DNA from: UBA2334 sp964396895
Lineage (GTDB): Bacteria > Pseudomonadota > Gammaproteobacteria > Burkholderiales > Burkholderiaceae_C
Direction of reading: 5' to 3'
Assembly: GCA_964396895.1 (NCBI GenBank)
Contig: CAYNGJ010000002.1
Location: forward strand, 1-64,000
DNA length: 64,000 nucleotides
A program made the translations under genes and the position numbers. This document shows positions 24,453 through 32,479 of this stretch, piece after piece. Numbering within the stretch: the stretch's first letter is position 1; each line of letters begins with the position of its first letter. The notes under the pieces are model-generated. The model was given only the letters and a program-made list of their open reading frames with translations, was not told the origin of the DNA and made no database searches.

Positions 24453-27400
24453 ATGTTTGACGCATTGATCCAGGCCAGCCTGAGGCAAAGGCTCATCGTG
24501 CTGGGGCTGACCCTGGTGTTGGTGGTGTACGGCGCACTGAGTGTGCGAAAAATGCCCGTGGACGTGTTCCCCGACCTCAACAAACCAACGGTCACGCTCA
24601 TGACCGAAGCAGGTGGCATGGCGCCCGAAGAGGTGGAGCAGTTGGTGACCTTGCCGCTGGAGTCGAGCATGAACGGCATGCCCGGTGTTACCCGGGTGCG
24701 GTCGGTGTCGGGTGTGGGGTTGTCGGTGGTGTACGTCGAGTTTGAGTGGGGCACCGACATTTACCGCAATCGCCAGCAGGTGACCGAGCGCATGAACCTG
24801 GTGCGCGAGCAGTTGCCACCTGGCGTGGTGCCTCAGTTGGGGCCCATCTCGTCCATCATGGGCGAAATACTGCTGCTGGCGTTGCCCGCAGACCCCGACA
24901 AAGTCAGCCCCATGGACGTGCGCGAGTACGCCGACTGGGTGGTCAGGCCACGGTTGCTGACCCTGCCTGGCGTGGCCCAGGTCATCACCATCGGCGGGCA
25001 GGTGCGCCAGTACCGCGTCGAGCTGGACCCCGCCCAGCTGCGGGCGCTGGGGGTCGAGCGGGAGCGGGTCGACGGCGCGCTGCGCGACTTTGGCAGCAAC
25101 ACCAGCGGCGGCTTTCTGGAAGCCCAGGGGCGCGAGTACCTGATACGCCACATTGGCCGAACCACGCGCATCGAAGACCTGCAAAACGTCGTGGTGGCCG
25201 TCAAGCAGGGCCAGCCCGTGTTGCTCAAGCAGGTGGCCAGCGTCGAGGTGGTGGCCGCCATCAAGCGGGGCGACGGCAGCTACAAAGGCAAACCTGCGGT
25301 GATTCTGTCCATTCAGAAGCAACCCGCCGCCGACAGCGTGAAGCTCACGCGGGCGATTGAAGCGGCCGTGAAGGGCTTGGCACTGAACCGCCCAGCGGGC
25401 ATCGAAGCCCCAGGCTTCTTGTTCAAGCAGGCCGATTTCATCGAGCATTCCATTGGCAACGTGGGGGAGGCCTTGCGCGACGGCGCCATCATGGTGGCCT
25501 TCATCCTGTTCCTGTTTTTGCTGAACGTGCGCACCACGGTCATCTCGCTCACCGCCATTCCCGTGGCCCTGCTGACCACGGCGGTGGTGTTCAGCTTTTT
25601 TGGGTTGTCCATCAATACCATGACGCTGGGCGGCTTGGCCATTGCGATCGGTGAACTGGTGGACGACGCCGTGGTGGACGTGGAAAACGTGCTGCGTCGC
25701 TTGCGCCAAAACCGTTTGTTGCCCGAGCCTCAGCCGGTGCTGGAGGTGATTGCCCGCGCCTCCATCGAGGTGCGCAGCGGCGTGGTGTACGCCACACTGA
25801 TTGTGGTGCTGGTGTTTTTGCCGCTGTTTGCCCTGCCGGGCATCGAAGGGCGTTTGTTCACCCCGCTGGGCCTGGCCTACATCGTGTCCATCCTGGCGAG
25901 CATGGTGGTGGCCACCACCCTGACGCCGGTGATGTGTTACTGGTTGCTGCCCACCATGAAGCGCCTGGACCACGGCGACAGCCCGTTGGTGCGTTGGCTC
26001 AAGCGCTGGGACGAGCGGCTGCTGGGCTGGTCGTTTCAGCGGTCGGGCTGGCTGCTGGGGTTGGCCGGTGCTGCGGTGGTGGTGGCTGCTGCGTCCACCA
26101 CGCTGTTTCCGCGTTCTTTTTTGCCACCGTTCAACGAAGGCACCCTGACCGTCAACGTGCTGATGAACCCCGGCACCGCGCTCACCGAGTCCAACCGCAT
26201 CGGCACGCTGGCCGAACAACTGGCCATGCAGGTGCCCGAGGTGGTGCAAGTGGGGCGGCGCACCGGCCGCGCCGAGCAGGACGAACACGCCGAAGGCGTG
26301 CACTACACCGAAATGGACGTGGACCTGCGGGCGTCAGAGCGTTCGCGCAGCGACATCATTGAGGACCTGCGCAGCCGCCTGGCCGTGTTGCCATCGGCCA
26401 TCAGCATTGGTCAACCCATTTCGCACCGGCTCGACCATTTGCTGTCGGGGGTGCGGGCCCAGATTGCGCTGAAGGTGTATGGCGACGACCTCGACACCCT
26501 GCGCACCGTTGCTGCGCGGTTGCGCGAAGACCTGGCACGCATTCCCGGCATTGCCGATCTGCAGATTGAAAAGCAGGTGCTGATTCCCCAGGTCAAGGTC
26601 CACCTGGACTACGACGCTGCGGCCCGGCTGGGTGTGGCCCCCGGTGCGGTGTTGCGCGGCCTGGAGCAGATGGTCGAAGGCGAGCGCATCACACAACTGG
26701 TGGAGGGCAACCGCCGGTTTGACCTGTTGGTGCGGCTGCCCGAGCACGCCCGAGACCCCCAGGCCTTGCGCAACCTGCTGATCGAAACCCCCGGTGGGCA
26801 TGTGCCGCTGTCGCAGCTGGCGCGCATCGAGGAGTCTCAGGGCCCCAACCAGGTGGGCCGGGAGAACGGGCGGCGGCGCATCGTGGTGTCGGCCAACGCC
26901 GAGGGCGACCTGACCCCGGTCATCGCGGGCATTCGCCAGGTGGTTGGCAGCACCCCGTTGCCCGATGGCTATTTCACCGCGCTGGAAGGCCAGTTTCAGG
27001 CCCAGGAAGACGCCACCCGCCTCATCGCGTTGTTGGCGCTGGTGTCCCTGGCCATGATTTTCATGGTGCTGTACAGCCGCTACCGCTCAGGCGTGCTGGC
27101 CCTGATCGTGATGGGGAACATCCCGCTGGCGCTGGTGGGGAGCGTGGCCGGACTGTGGCTGGCCGGGCAACCGCTGTCGGTGGCCGCGCTGGTGGGCTTC
27201 ATCACCCTGGCGGGCATTGCCACGCGCAACGGCATCCTGAAGATCAGCCACTACGTCAACCTGTGCGCGTTTGAGGGCGAAACATTTGGCGACAAGATGA
27301 TCATCCGGGGCTCGCTGGAGCGTTTGACGCCAGTGCTGATGACCGCCTTGGTCGCCGCCATGGCTTTGCTGCCGCTGTTGATGTCTGCCGACGCCCCGGG

Positions 27401-27554
27401 CAAAGAAGTGCTCCACCCGGTGGCGGTGGTGATCTTCTCGGGGCTGATCAGCTCCACCGTGCTCGACACCTTGCTCACCCCCGTGATGTACCGGCTGTGG
27501 GGTGAGCGGCCCACGGCGAGGCTGGTGGCCTCGAAATCGTCTGACAGCTTCTGA
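24453..27554 (+). CDS. RND heavy-metal efflux permease (CzcA/CusA family)
   Basis: 1033 residues, the usual length for heavy-metal RND pumps. The first transmembrane helix is followed by MPVDVFPDLNKPTVTLMTEA, the family hallmark, and the duplicated 6+6 helix architecture is visible. The TM4 motif reads AIGELVDDAVVDVENVLRRL, so it differs from the DFGxxxDGAVVxVEN of classic CzcA/CusA and places the protein in a related subgroup. Metal choice cannot be settled from this, but context (CopRS, CopA, CopB) favours copper or silver. TM-rich LVGFITLAGIATRNGILKI near the C-terminus is intact. Confidence 0.93.
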   Translation: MFDALIQASLRQRLIVLGLTLVLVVYGALSVRKMPVDVFPDLNKPTVTLMTEAGGMAPEEVEQLVTLPLESSMNGMPGVTRVRSVSGVGLSVVYVEFEWGTDIYRNRQQVTERMNLVREQLPPGVVPQLGPISSIMGEILLLALPADPDKVSPMDVREYADWVVRPRLLTLPGVAQVITIGGQVRQYRVELDPAQLRALGVERERVDGALRDFGSNTSGGFLEAQGREYLIRHIGRTTRIEDLQNVVVAVKQGQPVLLKQVASVEVVAAIKRGDGSYKGKPAVILSIQKQPAADSVKLTRAIEAAVKGLALNRPAGIEAPGFLFKQADFIEHSIGNVGEALRDGAIMVAFILFLFLLNVRTTVISLTAIPVALLTTAVVFSFFGLSINTMTLGGLAIAIGELVDDAVVDVENVLRRLRQNRLLPEPQPVLEVIARASIEVRSGVVYATLIVVLVFLPLFALPGIEGRLFTPLGLAYIVSILASMVVATTLTPVMCYWLLPTMKRLDHGDSPLVRWLKRWDERLLGWSFQRSGWLLGLAGAAVVVAAASTTLFPRSFLPPFNEGTLTVNVLMNPGTALTESNRIGTLAEQLAMQVPEVVQVGRRTGRAEQDEHAEGVHYTEMDVDLRASERSRSDIIEDLRSRLAVLPSAISIGQPISHRLDHLLSGVRAQIALKVYGDDLDTLRTVAARLREDLARIPGIADLQIEKQVLIPQVKVHLDYDAAARLGVAPGAVLRGLEQMVEGERITQLVEGNRRFDLLVRLPEHARDPQALRNLLIETPGGHVPLSQLARIEESQGPNQVGRENGRRRIVVSANAEGDLTPVIAGIRQVVGSTPLPDGYFTALEGQFQAQEDATRLIALLALVSLAMIFMVLYSRYRSGVLALIVMGNIPLALVGSVAGLWLAGQPLSVAALVGFITLAGIATRNGILKISHYVNLCAFEGETFGDKMIIRGSLERLTPVLMTALVAAMALLPLLMSADAPGKEVLHPVAVVIFSGLISSTVLDTLLTPVMYRLWGERPTARLVASKSSDSF

Positions 27555-27575
27555 ACCTGAAACCTGGAGTACGCC

Positions 27576-28022
27576 ATGGCACTGACACTGAAAACGCCGA
27601 CGCTGGCCTGCGCCCTCTCGGCTTGGTTGCTGGCCACGGCCCCAGCGGCTTGGGCCCACGACAACGCCACCCTGGACAGCATCAAAAGCCACAACGGCGG
27701 GCAGGTGCGGGCGGCGGGTGAGTACCACCTGGAACTGCTGCTGGCGCCGCCTGGCACCAGTGCCGGCGCTGCCCAAGTGGTGGTGTTGGTGACGGATCAC
27801 GCAGGCATCAAATCCGCCATTGCTGGTGCCACGGGCAGTGCCACCATCCTGAGCGGCAGCAAAAAAACAGTGGTCAAACTGGCACCGCAAGGTGGCCGCA
27901 TGGTGGGTGAGGGCAGCTACGTGTCGGCGCCGGACACCAAGGTGATCGTCAACCTCACCCTGCCCGGTCACCCAACGGTTGCCGCCCGGTTCACCCCCGG
28001 CAGCAGCGGCCAAGCCCGCTGA
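27576..28022 (+). CDS. Small secreted protein at the end of the efflux operon
   Basis: 148 residues. A signal peptide ends PAAWA, and the mature part starts HDNATLDSIKSHNGGQVRAAGEYHLELLL, followed by a beta-rich domain with no cysteines. I do not recognise a named family, but such proteins occur at the ends of Czc/Cus-type operons in related bacteria as far as I recall. It follows the permease by 21 bases with a GGAG-type ribosome site, so it belongs to the operon. A periplasmic accessory role in metal handling is an inference from position alone. Confidence 0.75.
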   Translation: MALTLKTPTLACALSAWLLATAPAAWAHDNATLDSIKSHNGGQVRAAGEYHLELLLAPPGTSAGAAQVVVLVTDHAGIKSAIAGATGSATILSGSKKTVVKLAPQGGRMVGEGSYVSAPDTKVIVNLTLPGHPTVAARFTPGSSGQAR

Positions 28023-28053
28023 CGGGCGCGCTGCGGGCGGCGGGCGCTGTCAC

Positions 28054-28218
28054 TCACATGCGGTGTGCTTCGGCGCGGATGCCGTTGGCCTCTTGCAGCT
28101 CGCGCAAGTAGCGCACGATCAGTCGCAGGTTTTCGGTGCGTTGAGCCCACGCCACGCCAACCCTGCTCAGCTGTGCAACGGTACCCAAAGCGAAGGCCCG
28201 TTTGGAAATCATTTTCAT
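28054..28218 (-). CDS. Small 54-residue protein downstream of the copper ATPase
   Basis: The frame starts with ATG at 28218 preceded by AGGAA and encodes MKMISKRAFALGTVAQLSRV, then VAWAQRTENLRLIVRYLREL and a short acidic/basic tail. The first ~25 residues look like a signal peptide ending AWA, leaving a 29-residue helical mature peptide. It lies 37 bases after the P-type ATPase gene, same strand, and converges with the efflux operon. I do not recognise a family; it may be a remnant. Coding status is supported by the ribosome site, position and helix-like sequence only. Confidence 0.5.
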   Translation of the reverse strand: MKMISKRAFALGTVAQLSRVGVAWAQRTENLRLIVRYLRELQEANGIRAEAHRM

Positions 28219-28255
28219 GGGTTGAATTTCCTATGGGGGCACGTTCTGATCAGGG

Positions 28256-30625
28256 TCAAACCGCTGACAGGTGGGCACTTTTCAGGCGCAGCGCGTTGCT
28301 GATAACGGATGCGGAACTCAAGCTCATGGCCAGTGCCGCGATCATGGGGGACAACAGCCAGCCCGTGAATGGAAACAGCACGCCCGCAGCCAAGGGTACG
28401 CCGAGGGCGTTGTAGACAAAGGCAAACGCCAAGTTCTGCTTCATGTTGCGCACCGTGGCCACCGACAGCGACCGTGCTATGGCAATGCCGCGCAAATCAC
28501 CTTTGACCAGCGTGATCTGCGCGCTGTTCATGGCCACGTCGGTACCCGTTCCCATGGCGATGCCCACATCGGCCCGGGCCAAGGCGGGTGCGTCGTTGAT
28601 GCCATCACCTGCCATGGCAACCACGCGGCCTTGTTTCTGCAGCTTCTCAACGAGAGCCAGCTTGTCGGCGGGCGTGACTTCGCCATGCACTTCCTCGATG
28701 CCAAGGCGCTTGCCGACAGCACGGGCCGTGGTCAGCCCATCGCCCGTGGCCATGACGATGCGAAGTCCAGACTTGTGTAAGGCCAACAATGCTTCGTGCG
28801 TCGTTGTCTTGATCGGGTCCGACACCGCGAGCAGACCGGCAAGTTTTCCGTCCACCGCCAGGTGTACGACGCTGGCGCCTTGGGCACGCAATTCTTCCGC
28901 TTGCGCCTCCAGTGCAGAAACTTGAATGCCCAGTTGCTCCATCAATGCGGTGTTGCCCAACGCCAGGGCCTTGCCGTCTACGGTGCCGCGCACACCGATG
29001 CCCGACTCGGAGTCGAACTGCTGGGGTTTTGACAGACCCAGCCCTTGTTCGCGTGCAGCCGAAACAATGGCAGCCGCCAGTGGGTGCTCGCTGCCTTGAT
29101 CAAGACTCGCGGCCAGTCGAAGCACCTCGACATACTCAAAGCCATTCGAAGCCACGGCCTTCTCAAACACGGGGCGGCCTTCGGTGAGAGTGCCGGTCTT
29201 GTCGACGATCAGCGTATCGACCTTACGCAGGTTTTCGATTGCTGCCGCATCGCGGAACAACACGCCATTGGTCGCACCCTTGCCGGTCGCCACCATGATG
29301 GACATGGGCGTGGCCAAACCCAGCGCACAGGGGCAGGCAATGATCAAAACAGCTACAGCGTTGATCAGGCCGAAAATCCAACCTTGTGCCCCACCGAACC
29401 AGCCCCAGGCGAAGAAGGCGAGCACGGCAATCACCGCCACGGTGACCACAAAGTAGCCCGCCACAACGTCGGCCATGCGCTGCATCGGGGCACGCGAACG
29501 TTGCGCCTGCGCCACCATTTGCACAATTTGCGACAGCACGGTGGCTGAGCCCACGTGCTCGGAGCGCATGACCAGTGCGCCGCTGGTGTTCAGGGTGGCG
29601 CCGATCAGCTTGTCTCCCGTGCGCTTGGTGACCGGCAGCGGTTCGCCCGTGAGCATGGACTCGTCCAGCGCGCTGGCGCCTTCAACCACAATGCCGTCCA
29701 CGGGTACTTTCTCGCCTGGGCGCACCCGCAGAAGGTCACCCACATGGACGTTGGACAGCGGCACATCTTCTTCTTTGCCATCTTTTGCAATGCGACGCGC
29801 CGTTTTGGGCGCCAGACCGAGCAGCGACTTGATCGCAGCCGAAGTCCGCGAGCGTGCCTTGAGCTCCAGGATCTGCCCGAACAGCGTCAACGAGATGATC
29901 ACCGCAGCCGCTTCAAAGTAGACCGCCACGACGCCATTGCTCACGAAAGCCGCCGGGAAAATCTGCGGCGCAAAGGTTGCGACGACGCTGTAGACAAAGG
30001 CCACACCCGTGCCAAGGCCGATCAGCGTCCACATGTTCGGGCTGCGATTGATGACCGACTGCACACCGCGCGCGTAAAACGGCCAGCCGGCCCACAACGC
30101 AACAGGCAGCGACAGAACGAGTTCGATCCACGTCTGTTGGCTCGGTTCAAACCACCCCAACTGGTGGCCCGCCATGGCCAGAACGGTCACGATCACTGCG
30201 AATGGCAGTGTCCACCAGAAGCGGCGCGTGAAGTCAATCAGTTCAGGATTGACTTCATCTTCCAGCGATGGCATCACCGGTTCAAGTGCCATGCCGCACT
30301 TGGGGCATGTGCCTGGGTGGCTTTGTCTGACCTCCGGGTGCATGGGGCAGGTGTACACCGCCTGGCCAGCAGGCGAAGGGGCTTGGGCCTGTGAATCCTG
30401 CGTGGGTGGTGGTGGATTTAGGTATTTTTCGGGCTCATTCGTGAATTTCGACAAGCATTTGTCACTACAAAAATAGTATCTTTTTTCCGCGTGTTCTGTC
30501 TGGTGAACGGTGGGCACTGTCACCGGCATGCCGCAGACGGGGTCTGTCGGGCCACTGTCACGCGGAGGGTGGCTTCCATGGTGGTGCGCACGGACTTCAT
30601 GCGGGTGTGCCGTGTGGGTGCTCAT
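28256..30625 (-). CDS. Copper-translocating P1B-type ATPase
   Basis: 789 residues. In place of HMA domains, the N-terminus has a His-rich start (HTAHPHEVRAHHHGSH), a YHS-type domain (DPVCGMPVTVP ... YYFCSDKC) and a heavy-metal-binding motif YTCPMHPEVRQSHPGTCPKC. The core has eight predicted membrane segments, the ion-selective CPC in IACPCALGLATP, phosphorylation site DKTGTLTEG, and MAGDGINDAPALA. It exports Cu(I) or Ag(I) from the cytosol to the periplasm. ATG at 30625 is chosen because GGGGAG lies at a good spacing. It is four bases after the DUF2933 gene, in the leftward copper operon. Its codon use looks less GC-biased than neighbours, hinting at separate ancestry. Confidence 0.94.
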   Translation of the reverse strand: MSTHTAHPHEVRAHHHGSHPPRDSGPTDPVCGMPVTVPTVHQTEHAEKRYYFCSDKCLSKFTNEPEKYLNPPPPTQDSQAQAPSPAGQAVYTCPMHPEVRQSHPGTCPKCGMALEPVMPSLEDEVNPELIDFTRRFWWTLPFAVIVTVLAMAGHQLGWFEPSQQTWIELVLSLPVALWAGWPFYARGVQSVINRSPNMWTLIGLGTGVAFVYSVVATFAPQIFPAAFVSNGVVAVYFEAAAVIISLTLFGQILELKARSRTSAAIKSLLGLAPKTARRIAKDGKEEDVPLSNVHVGDLLRVRPGEKVPVDGIVVEGASALDESMLTGEPLPVTKRTGDKLIGATLNTSGALVMRSEHVGSATVLSQIVQMVAQAQRSRAPMQRMADVVAGYFVVTVAVIAVLAFFAWGWFGGAQGWIFGLINAVAVLIIACPCALGLATPMSIMVATGKGATNGVLFRDAAAIENLRKVDTLIVDKTGTLTEGRPVFEKAVASNGFEYVEVLRLAASLDQGSEHPLAAAIVSAAREQGLGLSKPQQFDSESGIGVRGTVDGKALALGNTALMEQLGIQVSALEAQAEELRAQGASVVHLAVDGKLAGLLAVSDPIKTTTHEALLALHKSGLRIVMATGDGLTTARAVGKRLGIEEVHGEVTPADKLALVEKLQKQGRVVAMAGDGINDAPALARADVGIAMGTGTDVAMNSAQITLVKGDLRGIAIARSLSVATVRNMKQNLAFAFVYNALGVPLAAGVLFPFTGWLLSPMIAALAMSLSSASVISNALRLKSAHLSAV

Positions 30626-30629
30626 GGCG

Positions 30630-30872
30630 TCACTCCCCGGTGTTGCCTGGATGACGCTGGTGTTGTCCATGCCCATGCCCGTGAAACAGGTGCATGAGTG
30701 GGCAGGCCAGCAACAGCAAATAGGGCCAGTTGCCCACCACATGCTCCCAATGTTCGCGCAGCACGTAAAACAGAGCAATCAGGGCGGCCATCCACAGAGC
30801 CGCCTTCAACGATCCCGTGGATGGACGGGTCGCCCCGGGTGGCGGTGTGTCCGGGTGGTGTGTGTCGGACAT
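30630..30872 (-). CDS. DUF2933-family small membrane protein
   Basis: 80 residues. A proline-rich start is followed by two hydrophobic segments (LKAALWMAALIALFYVL; WPYLLLLACPLMHLF) and a His/Gly-rich tail HGHGHGQHQRH that probably binds metal. The pattern matches DUF2933, small proteins common in copper or silver resistance clusters. It is tightly packed between the SHOCT gene and the ATPase gene, so it is likely coexpressed with the exporter. A role as a metal chaperone or assembly factor at the membrane is inference. Confidence 0.8.
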   Translation of the reverse strand: MSDTHHPDTPPPGATRPSTGSLKAALWMAALIALFYVLREHWEHVVGNWPYLLLLACPLMHLFHGHGHGQHQRHPGNTGE

Positions 30873-30878
30873 GGTGCT

Positions 30879-31097
30879 TCAGTCCAACAGGGCTTTGCGT
30901 TCTTTGTACTCGTCTGGCGATATTTCGCCGTTGGCCAAGCGACGCTTGAGCACCTCGTGGGGTGTTTCACGGGGTGGGCGGCGTTTTTCACTGGGGCTTC
31001 CCCAGCCGTAAAACAGCAGGAAGCCCAGCAACACCATCCAGAAAATCCACCACAGGCCGTGCATGCCGCCCATGAAAAAGCCGTTGTCATAGAACAT
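30879..31097 (-). CDS. Small membrane SHOCT-domain protein
   Basis: 72 residues with one membrane segment (GLWWIFWMVLLGFLLFYGW) and a C-terminal SHOCT motif (VLKRRLANGEISPDEYKERK). Two ATGs exist at 31103 and 31097. AAGGAG directly abuts the first but lies six bases before the second, so 31097 is the better start. Such short proteins recur in metal-resistance clusters. It sits between the Met-rich periplasmic gene and DUF2933 in the leftward copper operon. Confidence 0.8.
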   Translation of the reverse strand: MFYDNGFFMGGMHGLWWIFWMVLLGFLLFYGWGSPSEKRRPPRETPHEVLKRRLANGEISPDEYKERKALLD

Positions 31098-31135
31098 GTG
31101 CATCTCCTTGGGTCCTTTGAGGTTTCCGTGGCGGC

Positions 31136-31585
31136 TTACTTGGGGGCTGGCGCGGGGGGCAGGCGGTCCATCATCATTTGCATCATGGACTGCATCATGT
31201 CCATGCGCTGCTCCATCGAGCCTTGGCGTGCGGCCATGTCGGCTTGCATGCCCTGTTGGTTGGCAGAAGAACCCATGCGACCCATCATGACCATGCCACC
31301 CTGCATGAGCTTCATGTGCTCGCCCATCAGGGCCTGGCGTTCCTCAGGTGTTTTGGCGGACATCATTTTGGCGTGCATGTCCTGCATGGCTTTCATCTGG
31401 GCGGTGTGCCCTGGCATGTTGGCCATGCCAGCTGCCGGGGTCGGCGCTGCTGCTGTGGCGGGGGTGGCGACAGCGGCGGCGGGATGGTGATCCTTGTGTT
31501 CGTCGTGCGAAGTGGCCCAGGCGACATTGGCCAAGGACGCTGCAGCCATGAAGGTCAAGACGGCGAGGGGGCGGGCGGTGTGCAT
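31136..31585 (-). CDS. Met-rich periplasmic protein, first gene of copper operon
   Basis: 149 residues. The signal peptide ends in NVAWA and is followed by a His/Asp stretch (TSHDEHKDHH), an Ala/Pro linker and a Met-rich helical domain (GHTAQMKAMQDMHAKMMSAK; RMDMMQSMMQMMMDRL). Methionine and histidine clusters of this type bind Cu(I)/Ag(I). AGGAG lies six bases upstream of the ATG at 31585. The gene heads the operon that continues to the P-type ATPase and is divergent from copR, with a CopR-type box between. A periplasmic copper buffer or donor is the likely role. Confidence 0.8.
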   Translation of the reverse strand: MHTARPLAVLTFMAAASLANVAWATSHDEHKDHHPAAAVATPATAAAPTPAAGMANMPGHTAQMKAMQDMHAKMMSAKTPEERQALMGEHMKLMQGGMVMMGRMGSSANQQGMQADMAARQGSMEQRMDMMQSMMQMMMDRLPPAPAPK

Positions 31586-31725
31586 TTGAGGCTCCTGAAT
31601 GGTTGGCGATCTGCGGTGGTGTGCGCGACAGGCGTTCGCGAACAAGCCGGTGGGCGCTTGATCCCGATACCCCGAAGTGCCAGCCCAGCTTAGGCCTGCC
31701 CGCGCCTCAGCCACATGACGCAGGC

Positions 31726-31741
31726 ATTACAAATTTGTCAT
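31726..31741. promoter_or_regulatory. CopR/CusR-type box between the copper ATPase operon and copR
   Basis: ATTACAAATTTGTCAT contains the perfect 10-bp palindrome ACAAATTTGT. It lies 52 bases before the copR start and 141 bases before the Met-rich gene, where it could serve both directions and give autoregulation. Confidence 0.75.
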
Positions 31742-31792
31742 GTTCAGGTAGGCTGCCCGAAATTGGGCACACTGGCACCAAGGAGCCTTGTT

Positions 31793-32479
31793 GTGAAAAT
31801 TCTGATTGCCGAAGACGAACCCAAAACCGGTGGCTACCTGCGCCAGGGGCTGGGGGAGGCGGGGTATGTGGTGGACTTGGTGGCCAATGGGCTGGACGCG
31901 TTGCATGTGGCCCAAGACGGGCTTCACGACCTCATCATTCTGGATGTGATGCTGCCCGGTCTGGACGGCTGGCAGGTGTTGCAGCGCTTGCGCGCTGGCG
32001 GGCACGAGACGCCGGTGCTTTTCCTCACCGCCCGCGACCAGGTGGAAGACCGCGTGAAGGGCCTGGAGCTGGGGGCTGACGACTACCTGGTCAAGCCCTT
32101 TTCCTTTTCTGAGCTGCTGGCACGGGTGCGCACGGTGCTGCGCCGGGGCCGCAGCGGCGCGGAGGCCACCACGTTGCGCGTGGCCGACCTGGAGCTGGAC
32201 TTGCTGCGCCGCCGCGTGACGCGCGGTGGCAAGCGCATCGACCTGACAGCCAAGGAGTTCGGCCTGCTGGAGCTGCTGATGCGCCGCCAGGGCGAGGTGT
32301 TGCCCCGCTCGCTCATCGCGTCCCAGGTGTGGGACATGAACTTTGACAGTGACACCAACGTGATCGACGTGGCCGTGCGCCGCTTGCGGGCCAAGGTGGA
32401 CGACCCGTTCGAGCTCAAGCTGTTGCAGACCGTGCGCGGCATGGGTTACGTGTTGGAAATGCCCGAGACCGAGCTGTGA
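31793..32479 (+). CDS. copR: Heavy-metal response regulator (CopR/CusR family)
   Basis: 228 residues of the OmpR/PhoB class. The receiver domain has the acidic pocket (EDE near residues 8-10), phosphoacceptor Asp in IILDVMLPGLDGW, and the KPFSF loop; the winged-helix domain ends TVRGMGYVLEM. VDLVANGLDALHVAQDGLHDLIILD and the RDQVEDRVKGLELGADDYLVKPF text are typical of CusR/CopR. The start is a GTG at 31793 with AAGGAG seven bases upstream; the frame is open upstream but that part has no homology. It probably binds the 16-bp boxes at 21268, 31726 and 34020. The copS ATG overlaps its stop codon. Confidence 0.93.
   Translation: MKILIAEDEPKTGGYLRQGLGEAGYVVDLVANGLDALHVAQDGLHDLIILDVMLPGLDGWQVLQRLRAGGHETPVLFLTARDQVEDRVKGLELGADDYLVKPFSFSELLARVRTVLRRGRSGAEATTLRVADLELDLLRRRVTRGGKRIDLTAKEFGLLELLMRRQGEVLPRSLIASQVWDMNFDSDTNVIDVAVRRLRAKVDDPFELKLLQTVRGMGYVLEMPETEL

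Noticed and set aside
23649..26303. 884-codon minus-strand frame opposite the RND adaptor and permease
   Set aside because: Composition is dominated by His, Gln and Gly with no recognisable fold, and the opposite strand encodes clear RND proteins.
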